Shown one piece after another: positions 27,068 through 37,075 of a DNA stretch of 64,000 bases (positions are counted from its first letter, which is position 1; each line of letters starts with the position of its first letter). The stretch covers positions 558,001-622,000 of the forward strand of contig NZ_LBIP01000018.1 in assembly GCF_001280435.1 (NCBI RefSeq). The letters run 5' to 3'. This DNA is from Mangrovimonas xylaniphaga (lineage in GTDB: Bacteria; Bacteroidota; Bacteroidia; Flavobacteriales; Flavobacteriaceae). Position numbers and translations under genes: made by a program. Below the pieces are notes generated by a model. The model worked only from the letters and a program-made list of their open reading frames with translations. It was not told where the DNA came from and made no database searches.

Positions 27068-28567
27068 CTAAAAAAAGCCTAGTTTATTCTTGTCATAAGA
27101 AATGAGCATATTCTTGGTTTGGCGGTAATAGTTAAGCATCATAACATGATTTTCTCTACCAAATCCTGATTTTTTATAGCCTCCAAACGGCGCATGCGCA
27201 GGATAGGCATGGTAACAGTTTACCCAAACTCTACCCGCTTTTATTGCTCTAGGAATTTGATACAATTGGTGGGCGTCACGTGTCCAAACTCCTGCTCCCA
27301 ATCCATAAAGTGTATCGTTTGCAATTTCAATGGCTTCAGCTTCATCCTTAAATTTGGTCACACATACCACTGGCCCAAAGATTTCCTCTTGAAATACGCG
27401 CATCTTGTTGTGCCCTTCCAAAATGGTTGGCTTAATATAAAATCCTTTAGCCAAATCACCATCCAACTTATTGGCCTCTCCTCCTGTGAGCACTTTGGCT
27501 CCTTCTTCTTTCCCTATTTTTAAATAAGATTGAATCTTTTCATACTGATCATTCGAAGCCTGAGCTCCCACCATCGTATTGGTATCATATGGATTCCCTT
27601 GAACGATGGCGTTGGTTCTTGCAATAACGCGCTCCATAAACTTATCGTAGATATCCTCTTGGACCAACAGCCTGGAAGGGCATGTACATACTTCCCCTTG
27701 ATTAAAGGCGAACAATACCGCTCCTTCAATAGCCTTATCCAAATAAGCATCATCTGCATCCATCACACTATTGAAGAAAATATTAGGTGATTTACCTCCC
27801 AATTCCATGGTCACAGGATTTAGGTTTTTAGACGCGTATTGCATAATCAATTGCCCTGTGGTGGTTTCACCAGTGAACGCTACTTTATCCACCCTTGAAC
27901 TCGATGCCAAAGGTTTTCCTGCCTCTGGCCCAAAACCATGTACTACATTAACAACACCGGGAGGAAACACATCCGCAATTTTTTCCATCAACAAAGTGGC
28001 TGAGGAAGGGGTTTGTTCGGCTGGTTTCAACACCACGCAGTTGCCTGTAGCCAAAGCTGGCGGTAATTTCCACGACAACATTAACAGAGGGAAATTCCAA
28101 GGAATGATTTGCCCCACCACACCAAGTGGCTCTTTAATATTCATGGAAAGTGTATTGGCATCCAATTCGGAAGCCGTCCCTTCTTCTGAACGAATACAAG
28201 CTGCAAAATAGCGCCAATGATCTACCGACAATGGCACATCGGCATTTAAGGTTTCACGGATTGGCTTTCCGTTATCACAGGTTTCCACCAAAGCAAACTC
28301 TTCCAAATTGGCTTCAATAATATCGGCTACTTTGTTCAATAATAAAGAGCGCTCAGTGGCCGAAGTATTGCCCCACGCTTCTTTGGCTGCATTGGCCGCA
28401 TCCAAGGCCAATTCTATATCCTCTTTTTGTGATCTAGGATACTTAGCGATTAAGCTATTATCAATTGGTGACGTGTTTTCAAAATAATCGCCCCCAACAG
28501 GTGGCACAAACTTGCCGTTGATAAAATTGTGGTAGGTGTCCTTAAATTTTGGTTTAGAATAACTCAT
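27068..28567 (-). CDS. NAD-dependent aldehyde dehydrogenase
   Basis: 499 residues, full-length ALDH superfamily protein. The catalytic Glu is in MELGGKSPN (about residue 255-263) and the catalytic Cys in [11 protein letters not shown] (about 300). The sequence is of the AldA/ExaC/AcoD acetaldehyde type, and the neighbouring DUF779 and acs genes support acetaldehyde or a related short aldehyde as substrate. Cytoplasmic. A divergent AraC-type regulator 220 bases away, with direct repeats in the shared gap, is the likely regulator. Confidence 0.93.
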   Translation of the reverse strand: MSYSKPKFKDTYHNFINGKFVPPVGGDYFENTSPIDNSLIAKYPRSQKEDIELALDAANAAKEAWGNTSATERSLLLNKVADIIEANLEEFALVETCDNGKPIRETLNADVPLSVDHWRYFAACIRSEEGTASELDANTLSMNIKEPLGVVGQIIPWNFPLLMLSWKLPPALATGNCVVLKPAEQTPSSATLLMEKIADVFPPGVVNVVHGFGPEAGKPLASSSRVDKVAFTGETTTGQLIMQYASKNLNPVTMELGGKSPNIFFNSVMDADDAYLDKAIEGAVLFAFNQGEVCTCPSRLLVQEDIYDKFMERVIARTNAIVQGNPYDTNTMVGAQASNDQYEKIQSYLKIGKEEGAKVLTGGEANKLDGDLAKGFYIKPTILEGHNKMRVFQEEIFGPVVCVTKFKDEAEAIEIANDTLYGLGAGVWTRDAHQLYQIPRAIKAGRVWVNCYHAYPAHAPFGGYKKSGFGRENHVMMLNYYRQTKNMLISYDKNKLGFF

Positions 28568-28714
28568 TTTTTTAACTTTTTAGGTTTAACTTTTAAACAA
28601 CTTCAAATCAAAACGTTACAAAACAAACTAAAATTGCCATGTTTACAATTTGAAGCATAAATATTTGACTATTGTGTAACTTTTATAAATATATTTTACC
28701 ATATTATCAATTTA

Positions 28715-28752
28715 TTGAACAAAATTATCATATTTTTGAACAAACCTATCAT
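28715..28752. promoter_or_regulatory. direct-repeat operator candidate for the AraC-type regulator
   Basis: Two copies of TTGAACAAANNTATCAT, at 28715-28731 and 28736-28752, identical except for two central bases, start 21 bp apart, i.e. on the same face of the helix. AraC-family proteins bind such tandem half-sites. They lie 36 bases before the regulator gene and 148 bases before the aldehyde dehydrogenase gene. Confidence 0.6.
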
Positions 28753-28787
28753 TTCAACCTTTTTTTGAATAATTTGAAAATCACGCT

Positions 28788-29705
28788 ATGAATTCCTTGT
28801 TGAATCAACATAAAAAACACAGGAAACTAACCACACTTGTAGAGAACAGAACAACCTATAATGCGGACTATGCCGAATTGAACATTTACGAAACCCACGC
28901 CTATGCAGAACAGGTTTCCTTAACATTCGACTTTCCCATTATTGCCAGTATGCTAACAGGAAAGAAAGTGATGCATTTGGATGGCATGCCTGCTTTTGAT
29001 TTTTATCCAGGAGAATCGGTAGTGATGCCTACCAACAAGGAAATGGTTATTGATTTTCCTTTGGCAACCGCTGAAAGTCCAACGCAGTGTTTGGCTTTGG
29101 GAATTGATGAAGGCAAAATAGATGAAGTGGTAGAAAAGTTTAATCAAAAGGTGACCATAGAGAATGAAAATAATTCTTGGAAATTGAATGAAACGGCCTC
29201 TCACCTAATCAACAATACCGATGTAAACCATTTGGTGGAGCGCTTGGTGTATACTTTTACCAATAGTAACAAATCCAAAGATGTGCTTTTGGATTTGATG
29301 ATTCAAGAGTTAATTGTAAGGTTATTACAAACAAAAGCCAAGGCCTTTTTACTAAATGACCCTGACCATATGTTTAATGATACCCGTATTGGAATGGTCC
29401 TTAAGTATATTAAAGACAATCTTACCAATAAGGATATAACCGTGGATGTATTGGCTGAAAAAGCCTGTATGAGTACCTCACATTTCCATAAGAAATTCAA
29501 AAATACCTTAGGTATTTCCCCTATAGATTACATTAACTCCGAAAAAATCAAGTTCTCGAAAAAGTTAATGAAGGAAGTCAAGGATTTTAGAATGTCCGAA
29601 ATTGCGTTTAAATCAGGGTTTAACAATACCAGCTATTTCAACCGACAGTTCAAAAAACTGGAATTGATGACACCGCAACAATTTAAGGCTTCGATAAGTA
29701 AATAG
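28788..29705 (+). CDS. AraC-family transcriptional regulator
   Basis: 305 residues. The C-terminal third (about 205-303) is a double helix-turn-helix AraC domain with AEKACMSTSHFHKKFK and EIAFKSGFNNTSYFNRQFKK. The N-terminal part resembles the AraC_N (PF06719-type) sensor domain. It diverges from the aldehyde dehydrogenase operon, which it probably controls, and probably binds the direct repeats in the gap. The inducer is not evident; an aldehyde is a guess from context. Its stop codon directly abuts the stop codon of the convergent GH1 gene with no terminator between them. Confidence 0.92.
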   Translation: MNSLLNQHKKHRKLTTLVENRTTYNADYAELNIYETHAYAEQVSLTFDFPIIASMLTGKKVMHLDGMPAFDFYPGESVVMPTNKEMVIDFPLATAESPTQCLALGIDEGKIDEVVEKFNQKVTIENENNSWKLNETASHLINNTDVNHLVERLVYTFTNSNKSKDVLLDLMIQELIVRLLQTKAKAFLLNDPDHMFNDTRIGMVLKYIKDNLTNKDITVDVLAEKACMSTSHFHKKFKNTLGISPIDYINSEKIKFSKKLMKEVKDFRMSEIAFKSGFNNTSYFNRQFKKLELMTPQQFKASISK

Positions 29706-31070
29706 CTATTTCTTTAAAAAGTCTGCAAACCATTTAGCCGAAGCTTTAGGAGTGCGCTCCAAAGTATCAAAATCTACATAGTGCATTCCAAAACGCTTGC
29801 TGTAACCTGACGCCCATTCAAAGTTATCCATAAAAGACCATGCGAAGTAGCCTGTTAGGTTCACGCCCTCTTCAATGGCTTTGGCACATTCTTCCAAATA
29901 GCCTTTAAAGAATTCCACACGCTTTTCATCATTGACTTCTCCATTTACAAGTTGGTCGTCATAAGCACAACCATTTTCAGTAATGACAATATTTGGATGG
30001 TCATAACGGTCGGAAATCCAATGCAACAATTTTCTACAGCCCCAAGGCACCACAGCCCATTGCATTTCGGTTAATTCCCAATTGGGATCCAATGCTAAAT
30101 TCACATCTTGATCCTCACTCAAACCTCCGTTACCATAAACCGAACCTGCATTGATTTGCTTAGCTTCCGAAGCCAACATGGTTGTATAATGGTTCAATCC
30201 AAAAAAGTCCGTGGATCCTAAAAGCATTTGGCGCTCCTTCTCTGTAAACCTAGGCAAACGGTCTCCCAAACGATCCTCCATACATTTTGGATATTTTCCA
30301 AAATAAATGGGATCAGCAAACCAAGCCAAGAAGAATTCCAAAGCACGTTGAGCGGCTTTTTGGTCTTCAACAGCATCGGTTAAAGGCTCTCTCCAATCAC
30401 AATTATTGGTAATGCCAATTTTTCCTTCTTGTTCCTTTTGAAATTTAGTTCTGTAAAGCTGTACGGCCTTAGCATGGGCAATCAAAATATGGTGTCCAGC
30501 CAAATAAGGCTCTGTATTCGAGATACGTCCCGGTGCAAACACGCCTTGGCCGTAACCCAAAATAGCCACAACCCAAGCCTCATTGAACGTAATCCAATGT
30601 TTTACACGATCTCCAAAACGCTCAAAACACAATTGGGCATAGTCCACAAACACATCGGTGATGTCCTTGTTAAGCCAACCGTCCATTTCCAGTTGAAGTG
30701 CCAAAGGCAAATCCCAATGGTACAAAGTCACCCAAGGCTCTATGTCATTTGCCAAAAGCTCGTCAATTAACTCTGAATAAAATTGAATTCCCTTTTCGTT
30801 GATTTCGCCTCGTCCCTGAGGGAAAATTCGGGACCACGAAATAGAAAATCGGTATGCCGTAAGCCCCATTTGCTTCATTAGGGCCACATCTTCCTTCATT
30901 TTATGGTAATGATCACAAGCGACATCGCCCGTATCTCCTTCAAACACTTTACCCGGTATTTGGCAAAAAGCGTCCCAAATAGATGGCCCTCGACCATCTG
31001 TATTCCATGCTCCTTCAATTTGATAGGAAGAGGTTGCCGAACCCCATACAAAATCCTTCGGAAATTTCAT
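29706..31070 (-). CDS. GH1 beta-glucosidase
   Basis: 454 residues. Starts MKFPKDFVWGSATSSYQIEGAW as usual for family 1. Acid/base Glu in TFNEAW (about residue 163) and nucleophile Glu in ITENGCAY (about residue 350), both in full context, so the enzyme should be active. No signal peptide, hence cytoplasmic; it would hydrolyse cellobiose-type or other beta-glucosides. It follows a symporter operon on the same strand with a 109-base gap. Confidence 0.95.
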   Translation of the reverse strand: MKFPKDFVWGSATSSYQIEGAWNTDGRGPSIWDAFCQIPGKVFEGDTGDVACDHYHKMKEDVALMKQMGLTAYRFSISWSRIFPQGRGEINEKGIQFYSELIDELLANDIEPWVTLYHWDLPLALQLEMDGWLNKDITDVFVDYAQLCFERFGDRVKHWITFNEAWVVAILGYGQGVFAPGRISNTEPYLAGHHILIAHAKAVQLYRTKFQKEQEGKIGITNNCDWREPLTDAVEDQKAAQRALEFFLAWFADPIYFGKYPKCMEDRLGDRLPRFTEKERQMLLGSTDFFGLNHYTTMLASEAKQINAGSVYGNGGLSEDQDVNLALDPNWELTEMQWAVVPWGCRKLLHWISDRYDHPNIVITENGCAYDDQLVNGEVNDEKRVEFFKGYLEECAKAIEEGVNLTGYFAWSFMDNFEWASGYSKRFGMHYVDFDTLERTPKASAKWFADFLKK

Positions 31071-31179
31071 TTTTCAGTAGTTTTTATTGAGTCGGCAAGT
31101 TATTTATTAATGCGCAGACATGGTAGTAATATTTTGTCAAAATTGAATAAAATATAACAGTAATAGTCAGAAACTTTCT

Positions 31180-32910
31180 CTAATGTCCCTGCGCTTCTTT
31201 GGCACCACTCGGAATTCTAATCAATTCCACAATTTCCTGAACATCCTCTGGCGGAGCCTTTGTAAACTTCATGATGACAATAGACACTATAAAATTGCAG
31301 AGCATCGCAATACTCCCAAAGCCTTCAGGAGAAATACCAAACCACCATTCACTTTTATCCGGAAGCTCTTCATCCAACCAACCCAATTTGTATTTGATCA
31401 TGTAGAATAGCATTAAAGAAATCCCCACAATCATTCCTGCAATAGCCCCTTCTTTGTTCATTCTTTTATAGAAAATCCCCAAGATAATGGCCGGAAAAAA
31501 GGAAGCGGCGGCCAACCCAAAAGCCAAGGCCACAACAGCCGCAACGAAATCTGGAGGATTGATACCAAAATATCCAGCCACACAAACTGCACCAACTGCC
31601 GATAACCTAGCAGCTATGAGTTCTCCATTTTCAGAAATATCTGGCTTGATAATTTTTTTGATCAAGTCATGAGATACCGATGCCGAAATCACCAAAAGTA
31701 AACCCGCAGCTGTAGACAAAGCCGCTGCCAAACCACCGGCTGCTACAAGGGCAATCACCCAATTGGGCAATTTGGCGATTTCCGGATTTGCCAAAACCAT
31801 AATATCATTATCAACCTTGAGTTCATTTTGAGTTTCATCTGCCACATAATTGATGATGCCATCATTATTTTTATCCGTAAAGGAAATTAAACCTGTAGTT
31901 TCCCATTTTTTGAACCAATCCGGAACAGAGGCATAAGATTTATTCGACACCGTTTCAATCATATTGGTTCTAGCAAATACCGCCACAGCTGGAGCCGTGG
32001 TGTACAAAATAGCAATTAGCAACAAGGCCAATCCTGCCGATTTACGGGCATCCTTTACTCGTTTCACCGTAAAAAACCGAACAATAACGTGTGGTAATCC
32101 GGCCGTTCCAACCATTAAGGCCAAAGTAATAGCGAAAACATCCGTTAAAGATTTTGAGCCGTTGGTATATTCCGAAAAGCCTAATTCGGCACTGAGGCCA
32201 TCCAATTTATCCAATAAATAGGTTTCGGAACCATCGGCCAATTGACTTCCAAATCCTAATTGCGGAATCGGGTTTCCCGTCATTTGAATAGAAATAAAAA
32301 TAGCAGGGACCATAAAAGCGAAAATCAACACGCAATACTGAGCCACCTGTGTATAGGTAATCCCTTTCATCCCTCCCAATACAGCGTAAAACAAGACAAT
32401 AAGCATCCCGATAATCACACCGGTATCTATATCCACCTCCAAAAATCTCGAAAATACTACGCCAACGCCACGCATTTGTCCTGCCACATAGGTAAAGGAC
32501 ACCAACAAAGCACAAAACACAGCTACAATTCGAGCGGTTTTGGAATAATAGCGATCTCCAATAAAATCTGGCACGGTAAACTTCCCAAACTTCCTCAGGT
32601 AAGGCGCCAACAACAAAGCCAACAATACATAACCTCCAGTCCAGCCCATAAGATAAACGGAACCGTCATACCCACTGAAAGAGATGATTCCCGCCATGGA
32701 AATAAAGGACGCCGCGCTCATCCAATCGGCAGCGGTGGCCATTCCATTGGCCAAAGGAGAGACACCTCCACCCGCAACATAAAATTCGTTGGTAGATCCT
32801 GCCCTGGACCAAATGGCAATGCCTATATACAATGAAAAAGTTACTCCCACCAAGATATAGGTCCACATTTGCACATCCACTGTCAAAAAGATATTATTCA
32901 TCATAGCCAT
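31180..32910 (-). CDS. sodium:solute symporter, large subunit (VC_2705 type)
   Basis: 576 residues with about 13 membrane segments. It belongs to the SSS family branch that works with a small DUF4212 partner, and has the characteristic extended loop with WKKWETTGLISFTDKNNDG and DIMVLANPEIAKLPNWVIAL (about residues 330-390). The loop segment DKNNDGIIN looks like a calcium-type loop. The family includes acetate/organic-acid carriers (ActP relatives), but the substrate of this subgroup is not known. Its start overlaps the small-subunit gene by 17 bases, indicating coupled translation. With acs nearby, acetate uptake is a reasonable guess. Confidence 0.9.
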   Translation of the reverse strand: MAMMNNIFLTVDVQMWTYILVGVTFSLYIGIAIWSRAGSTNEFYVAGGGVSPLANGMATAADWMSAASFISMAGIISFSGYDGSVYLMGWTGGYVLLALLLAPYLRKFGKFTVPDFIGDRYYSKTARIVAVFCALLVSFTYVAGQMRGVGVVFSRFLEVDIDTGVIIGMLIVLFYAVLGGMKGITYTQVAQYCVLIFAFMVPAIFISIQMTGNPIPQLGFGSQLADGSETYLLDKLDGLSAELGFSEYTNGSKSLTDVFAITLALMVGTAGLPHVIVRFFTVKRVKDARKSAGLALLLIAILYTTAPAVAVFARTNMIETVSNKSYASVPDWFKKWETTGLISFTDKNNDGIINYVADETQNELKVDNDIMVLANPEIAKLPNWVIALVAAGGLAAALSTAAGLLLVISASVSHDLIKKIIKPDISENGELIAARLSAVGAVCVAGYFGINPPDFVAAVVALAFGLAAASFFPAIILGIFYKRMNKEGAIAGMIVGISLMLFYMIKYKLGWLDEELPDKSEWWFGISPEGFGSIAMLCNFIVSIVIMKFTKAPPEDVQEIVELIRIPSGAKEAQGH

Positions 32911-33151
32911 ATTTTTTATCCAATTTGTTCATCAGCCTCACATACACAAATATCAAAACCACAAATACATACATAGAGCCTTGTTGGGCAAACCAAAAGC
33001 CTACTTTAAATCCACCAATTTTTATGGCATCCAATTCCTCTTTTAATAAAATTCCAGCACCATAGGACACCGCGAACCATATGGCCAACAAAATGAGTAC
33101 ATACCTAATGTTTTCTTTCCAATAGGCTTTAGATCGCTCTTTATTATTCAT
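32894..33151 (-). CDS. DUF4212 small subunit of the sodium:solute symporter
   Basis: 85 residues with two membrane helices (about 15-35 and 52-75) and the motif FWFAQQGSMYVFVVLIFVY, typical of the small partner that always precedes the VC_2705-type symporter. It overlaps both neighbours: the AGCS gene upstream by 8 bases and the large subunit downstream by 17. It likely forms a complex with the large subunit in the inner membrane. Confidence 0.9.
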   Translation of the reverse strand: MNNKERSKAYWKENIRYVLILLAIWFAVSYGAGILLKEELDAIKIGGFKVGFWFAQQGSMYVFVVLIFVYVRLMNKLDKKYGYDE

Positions 33152-34520
33152 TTGATTTTAATTTTTGAAGATATTTTTGCAATTCTTTCACAACTCTAGG
33201 TGCCATGATCAACGTGGCAATCATCGTGGGGAATGCCATCAAGGCAAATACCCCATCTATTAAATTAATAACTAGACTCAATGAAGTGGTCGCACCTAAG
33301 ATGATACTTGCGATATAGATATAATTGTAATAGTGTTTTTTATCGGCTCCAAACAAAAAGGACATGCACTTTCCTCCGTAATAAGAATAGGTAAACAAGG
33401 ATGAGAAGCTGAATACGGCAATACATAATAAAAGGAGATAAGTTCCTATATGCGGAATTGCCTCAGAAAATGCCATGGCGGTTAAGGATACCCCATCCTT
33501 CTCTGAAGATTGCCATACTCCTGTGACCAAAATGGCTAAAGCGGTCAAGGTACATACCACCAAGGTATCAATGGCAGGACCTAACATAGCCACTAGACCT
33601 TCTCGCACAGGTTCCGATGTTTTGGCGGCACCATGGGCCATGGGGGCTGTTCCTATTCCTGCTTCGTTGGAAAAAGCGCCCCGACGAATTCCCAAAAGGA
33701 TCAATCCTCCTACCATGCCTCCAAGAAAAGCATCACCCTTAAAATTATTGGCTGCGAAGGCATCTGTAAAAATCATCAGTAAATATTTGGGCACTTCCTT
33801 AAAATTAACCGCAAGAATGACCATGACCAAGCCAAAATACAACACCACCATGCTCGGCACTAATTTGGAAGCTGTTTGACTGATGCGTTTTAAACCACCC
33901 AATACCACCAAAGCCGTGATGGATGCCAAAACAATTCCCAAGACAATCTTAGATTTCCAATCTACAGAAATCCCATTGGGAATCAACAAAATATCATTGA
34001 TGGCTTGCGCCAATTGGTTGGCATTAAATACTGGCAATGCTCCAACCAACCCAGCCATACTAAAAAATACCGCCAAAGGTTTCCAAGATTTTCCCAGTCC
34101 TTCTATGATAAAGTACATTGGGCCACCTTGCAGTTTACCTGCACTATCTTTTCCCCTATACATAATGGCTAAAGTGGACGTAAAAAACTTGGTAGACATG
34201 CCAACTACAGCACTAATCCACATCCAAAATACAGCTCCAGGACCTCCTATAGAAATGGCCACAGCCACTCCCGCAATGTTTCCCATACCAATGGTTGAAG
34301 ATAATGCGGTGGTCAAGGCTTGAAAATGACTGATTTCTCCAGGATCGTTAGGATTGTCATATTTTCCCCTTAAAACCTGAATGGCGTGACCAAAAAGCCT
34401 AAAGGACATAAATCTGGATAGCACCAATAAATACAAGCCCCCTCCTATCAACAACATCAATAAAGGTAATCCCCAAGCAAGCGAAGAAAATTCGGAGACG
34501 AGTTGGTTAAGCTGGTTCAT
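33144..34520 (-). CDS. AGCS-family sodium:alanine/glycine symporter
   Basis: 458 residues with about ten membrane segments. The motifs GPGAVFWMWISAVVGMSTKF and GIGTAPMAHGAAKTSEPVREG are signatures of the alanine or glycine:cation symporter family. It takes up small neutral amino acids with sodium. The stop codon lies inside the next gene (DUF4212), so it is the first gene of a three-gene sodium-symport operon. Upstream is a porin gene on the same strand. Confidence 0.92.
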   Translation of the reverse strand: MNQLNQLVSEFSSLAWGLPLLMLLIGGGLYLLVLSRFMSFRLFGHAIQVLRGKYDNPNDPGEISHFQALTTALSSTIGMGNIAGVAVAISIGGPGAVFWMWISAVVGMSTKFFTSTLAIMYRGKDSAGKLQGGPMYFIIEGLGKSWKPLAVFFSMAGLVGALPVFNANQLAQAINDILLIPNGISVDWKSKIVLGIVLASITALVVLGGLKRISQTASKLVPSMVVLYFGLVMVILAVNFKEVPKYLLMIFTDAFAANNFKGDAFLGGMVGGLILLGIRRGAFSNEAGIGTAPMAHGAAKTSEPVREGLVAMLGPAIDTLVVCTLTALAILVTGVWQSSEKDGVSLTAMAFSEAIPHIGTYLLLLCIAVFSFSSLFTYSYYGGKCMSFLFGADKKHYYNYIYIASIILGATTSLSLVINLIDGVFALMAFPTMIATLIMAPRVVKELQKYLQKLKSNE

Positions 34521-34627
34521 ATTGGCTTTAGTGAATGATAAATGTAAGAAAAGCCAATGAATATTTTGAATTTTATATTATTTGAAAGACAATTTTTTGA
34601 GAATATCCCATTTATCAGCTTAATTTT

Positions 34628-35866
34628 CTACAGAGAAAACATAAACCCAAAACTGATACGCATGGCATCCCGTTTAAATGTATCGTCAAAGTAGATGCCG
34701 TCGATATTACCATCAAAATTTACGGACTTCACCCCGTAGTCTACCTCTAAGCCCAATGTCATTCTATCGTAAGCATCGTACATCACATTCAGGATACCAT
34801 AATAATGCCTATGACGAAAATCACCTGCGATATAGTCCAATTCAGCATCCGTTTCATCAATGACCACATAGCGTTCCGAGTCGGAGGTACTGTAACGTGT
34901 ATATCCAAAAACAGCATTGCCATGTAGTTTTTCATTAAAAAAATATTCATAGGTAAGCCATCCACCAAAAGCCAAAGTGGCTTTAAAATCATTTCCTACA
35001 GCAGGGTATCCGTCATAGCCAAATCCTGAAATGGTTGTGAGATAAGAAGAAATCCCTTTACCACCAACCAATTGAAATTGGAAACAATTGCGATCCACCG
35101 TATGCTTTCCGCTTATTGTAGCCCCATACCCAAAAAAATTATCAACCTTATCGTTGAGTTTATATTTGATGTTTCTTAAAATAGATGCCAAACGCAAATG
35201 TCCCCAAGGTTTCTGATAGGTCATTGCAAAGGTGAAATCTGGTGTGGATTGGTGTGTATCATCCAAAAACGGCTGAATTTCCTGAAGCGTAAAATAATCA
35301 TCCTGAGGGGCTTCAATACTTATTTCATATTTCCATTTTTCATCATTGAAGGTATTCATGTATTTCACATGGGGGTTCCGTAACCAGATTCCTGAAGGAG
35401 GCCCTTCCAACTCCATAATATTGGGCCAAAGATCTTCATCTCCAAAATTATTCCAGTTTTGTCCAATCTGCCAATGCCTGCTTTCCACATAGGCTTTTCT
35501 TAGGCGTACATGTCCATTGCCTCCCCAAAAATCGGATTCTACTATAGCCTTAATCTGTTGTCCATTTGGGATCACTATAAACGTTGACCACCTAATCTGT
35601 GTTTGGTACATATCAACATTAAGACTTGTTTCGTCATCGTCTCCAAATACGTCAATGTAGCCAATGTTAAAGGTGTCATTGCCCTGAAGCCCTCCAAACA
35701 AATCCAAATAACCATTCAGCTTCATATTTACCCCCAAACTACTCTTAAACTTAGGAATGTTATTAATGGAATCTTTGGATGTAATAGTGAGATAAGGATC
35801 TTGAGCAAAACAATTTGGAGCAATAAAAAGGCATAAGAAAATGCTTAAAGTAAAGAGTGGTTTCAT
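34628..35866 (-). CDS. DcaP-like outer-membrane porin
   Basis: 412 residues. Signal peptide MKPLFTLSIFLCLFIAPNCFAQ. The mature part shows DcaP features: QIRWSTFIVIPNG with an EGDFFGG-like segment (VESDFWGGNGHVRLRKAYVE), GQNWNNFGDEDLWPN and a C-terminal strand ending in FGFMFSL. DcaP proteins are trimeric porins for small organic acids. It lies 108 bases upstream of the symporter operon on the same strand, so outer- and inner-membrane uptake may be co-regulated. The assignment rests on motif resemblance. Confidence 0.75.
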   Translation of the reverse strand: MKPLFTLSIFLCLFIAPNCFAQDPYLTITSKDSINNIPKFKSSLGVNMKLNGYLDLFGGLQGNDTFNIGYIDVFGDDDETSLNVDMYQTQIRWSTFIVIPNGQQIKAIVESDFWGGNGHVRLRKAYVESRHWQIGQNWNNFGDEDLWPNIMELEGPPSGIWLRNPHVKYMNTFNDEKWKYEISIEAPQDDYFTLQEIQPFLDDTHQSTPDFTFAMTYQKPWGHLRLASILRNIKYKLNDKVDNFFGYGATISGKHTVDRNCFQFQLVGGKGISSYLTTISGFGYDGYPAVGNDFKATLAFGGWLTYEYFFNEKLHGNAVFGYTRYSTSDSERYVVIDETDAELDYIAGDFRHRHYYGILNVMYDAYDRMTLGLEVDYGVKSVNFDGNIDGIYFDDTFKRDAMRISFGFMFSL

Positions 35867-35930
35867 GGTTAATTAATTTACGATTAAAGTTAAAAAATTT
35901 AACACAAAACCACACTAACTTACTCAAAAA

Positions 35931-35960
35931 GAAAAAGGTAGCATTTAACTGCTACCTTTT
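35931..35960 (-). terminator. purC terminator
   Basis: Perfect stem AAAAGGTAGC/GCTACCTTTT (35933-35942 with 35951-35960), 8-base loop, followed by a T-rich tract on the minus strand. Confidence 0.85.
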
Positions 35961-35990
35961 ATTTCCAACTCCAAAAGGGATTGTTATATT

Positions 35991-36938
35991 TTATTTTAAA
36001 TATTCCAAAACATTGGTTTCTATTCTGTTTTGGATATCACTTACATCTCCCTTCACGAAAGTTTCTCCTGTGATGTTTTCGTAAAGCTCAATATATCGTT
36101 CACTTACCGTTGTAATGTACTCATCTGTCATTTCTGGAACCGTTTGGCCTTCCAAACCTTGGAATCCATTGGCAATTAACCATTGACGTACAAACTCTTT
36201 AGACAATTGCTTTTGAGCTTCTCCTTTTTCTTGACGCTCTTCATAGCCTTCAGCATAAAAATAACGGGAAGAATCAGGCGTGTGGATTTCATCGATCAAA
36301 ACAATTTTACCTTCCTTGGTTTTACCGAATTCATACTTGGTATCTACTAAAATCAAACCTCGAGAAGCTGCAATTTCAGTTCCTCTATGGAATAATTTAC
36401 GCGTGTAATCTTCCAATACCAAATAATCTTCTTCAGAAACAATCCCTCTAGCCAAAATGTCTTCACGGGAAATATCCTCATCGTGGTCACCTTGCTCCGC
36501 TTTGGTTGCAGGAGTGATGATTGGCTGTGGAAATTTATCATTTTCCTTCATACCTTCCGGCATCTCCACACCACACAATAGACGTTTTCCTGCCTTATAC
36601 TCTCTAGCAGCGTGACCAGACAAATACCCACGGATTACCATCTCAACCTTGAAAGGCTCACACAAAGCACCTACCGCTACATTAGGATCTGGAGTAGCTG
36701 TTAACCAGTTAGGCACCAAATCTTCGGTAGCTTTCATCATGTTGGTAGCAATTTGGTTTAAGATTTGCCCTTTGTATGGAATTCCTTTTGGCATCACCAC
36801 ATCAAAAGCACTTAAACGATCCGTTGCAATCATGACCAATTGCTCGTCATTGATATTGTATACTTCCCTAACTTTTCCTTTGTAAACACTTTTTTGTCCA
36901 GGAAAATTAAAATTGGTGTCTATGATAGTATTACTCAT
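35991..36938 (-). CDS. purC: phosphoribosylaminoimidazole-succinocarboxamide synthase
   Basis: 315 residues, the longer Bacteroidota/eukaryote-like form of SAICAR synthase. [14 protein letters not shown] at the N-terminus is the ATP-binding signature, and the segments [18 protein letters not shown] and VDTKYEFGK are conserved. It joins aspartate to CAIR in step 7 (of the classical scheme) of purine synthesis. A TAAATTTG box with C after it lies about 66 bases upstream. A terminator follows. Confidence 0.96.
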   Translation of the reverse strand: MSNTIIDTNFNFPGQKSVYKGKVREVYNINDEQLVMIATDRLSAFDVVMPKGIPYKGQILNQIATNMMKATEDLVPNWLTATPDPNVAVGALCEPFKVEMVIRGYLSGHAAREYKAGKRLLCGVEMPEGMKENDKFPQPIITPATKAEQGDHDEDISREDILARGIVSEEDYLVLEDYTRKLFHRGTEIAASRGLILVDTKYEFGKTKEGKIVLIDEIHTPDSSRYFYAEGYEERQEKGEAQKQLSKEFVRQWLIANGFQGLEGQTVPEMTDEYITTVSERYIELYENITGETFVKGDVSDIQNRIETNVLEYLK

Positions 36939-37003
36939 AAGGTCTTAAAAAATTGTCTGAATAGTTTGATCAATAAAAATTAACCCGTTTGGATTAATCG
37001 GTG

Positions 37004-37011
37004 CAAATTTA
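37004..37011 (-). promoter_or_regulatory. -7 box of the purC promoter (putative)
   Basis: TAAATTTG on the minus strand (37011-37004), followed by C, fits TAnnTTTGC. No TTG is found at the usual spacing, so the -33 element is weak. The leader would be about 60 bases. Confidence 0.45.
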
Positions 37012-37075
37012 CAAAATAGTTAAGCAACCTGTATCATTAAAAAAGGTTACTTACATCAAAATTTACAGACTCAAA

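Noticed and set aside
32260-32835. 191-codon plus-strand open frame opposite the sodium symporter gene
   Set aside because: It is antisense to a well-supported SSS gene and has no domain-like pattern; long shadow frames are common opposite membrane-protein genes.
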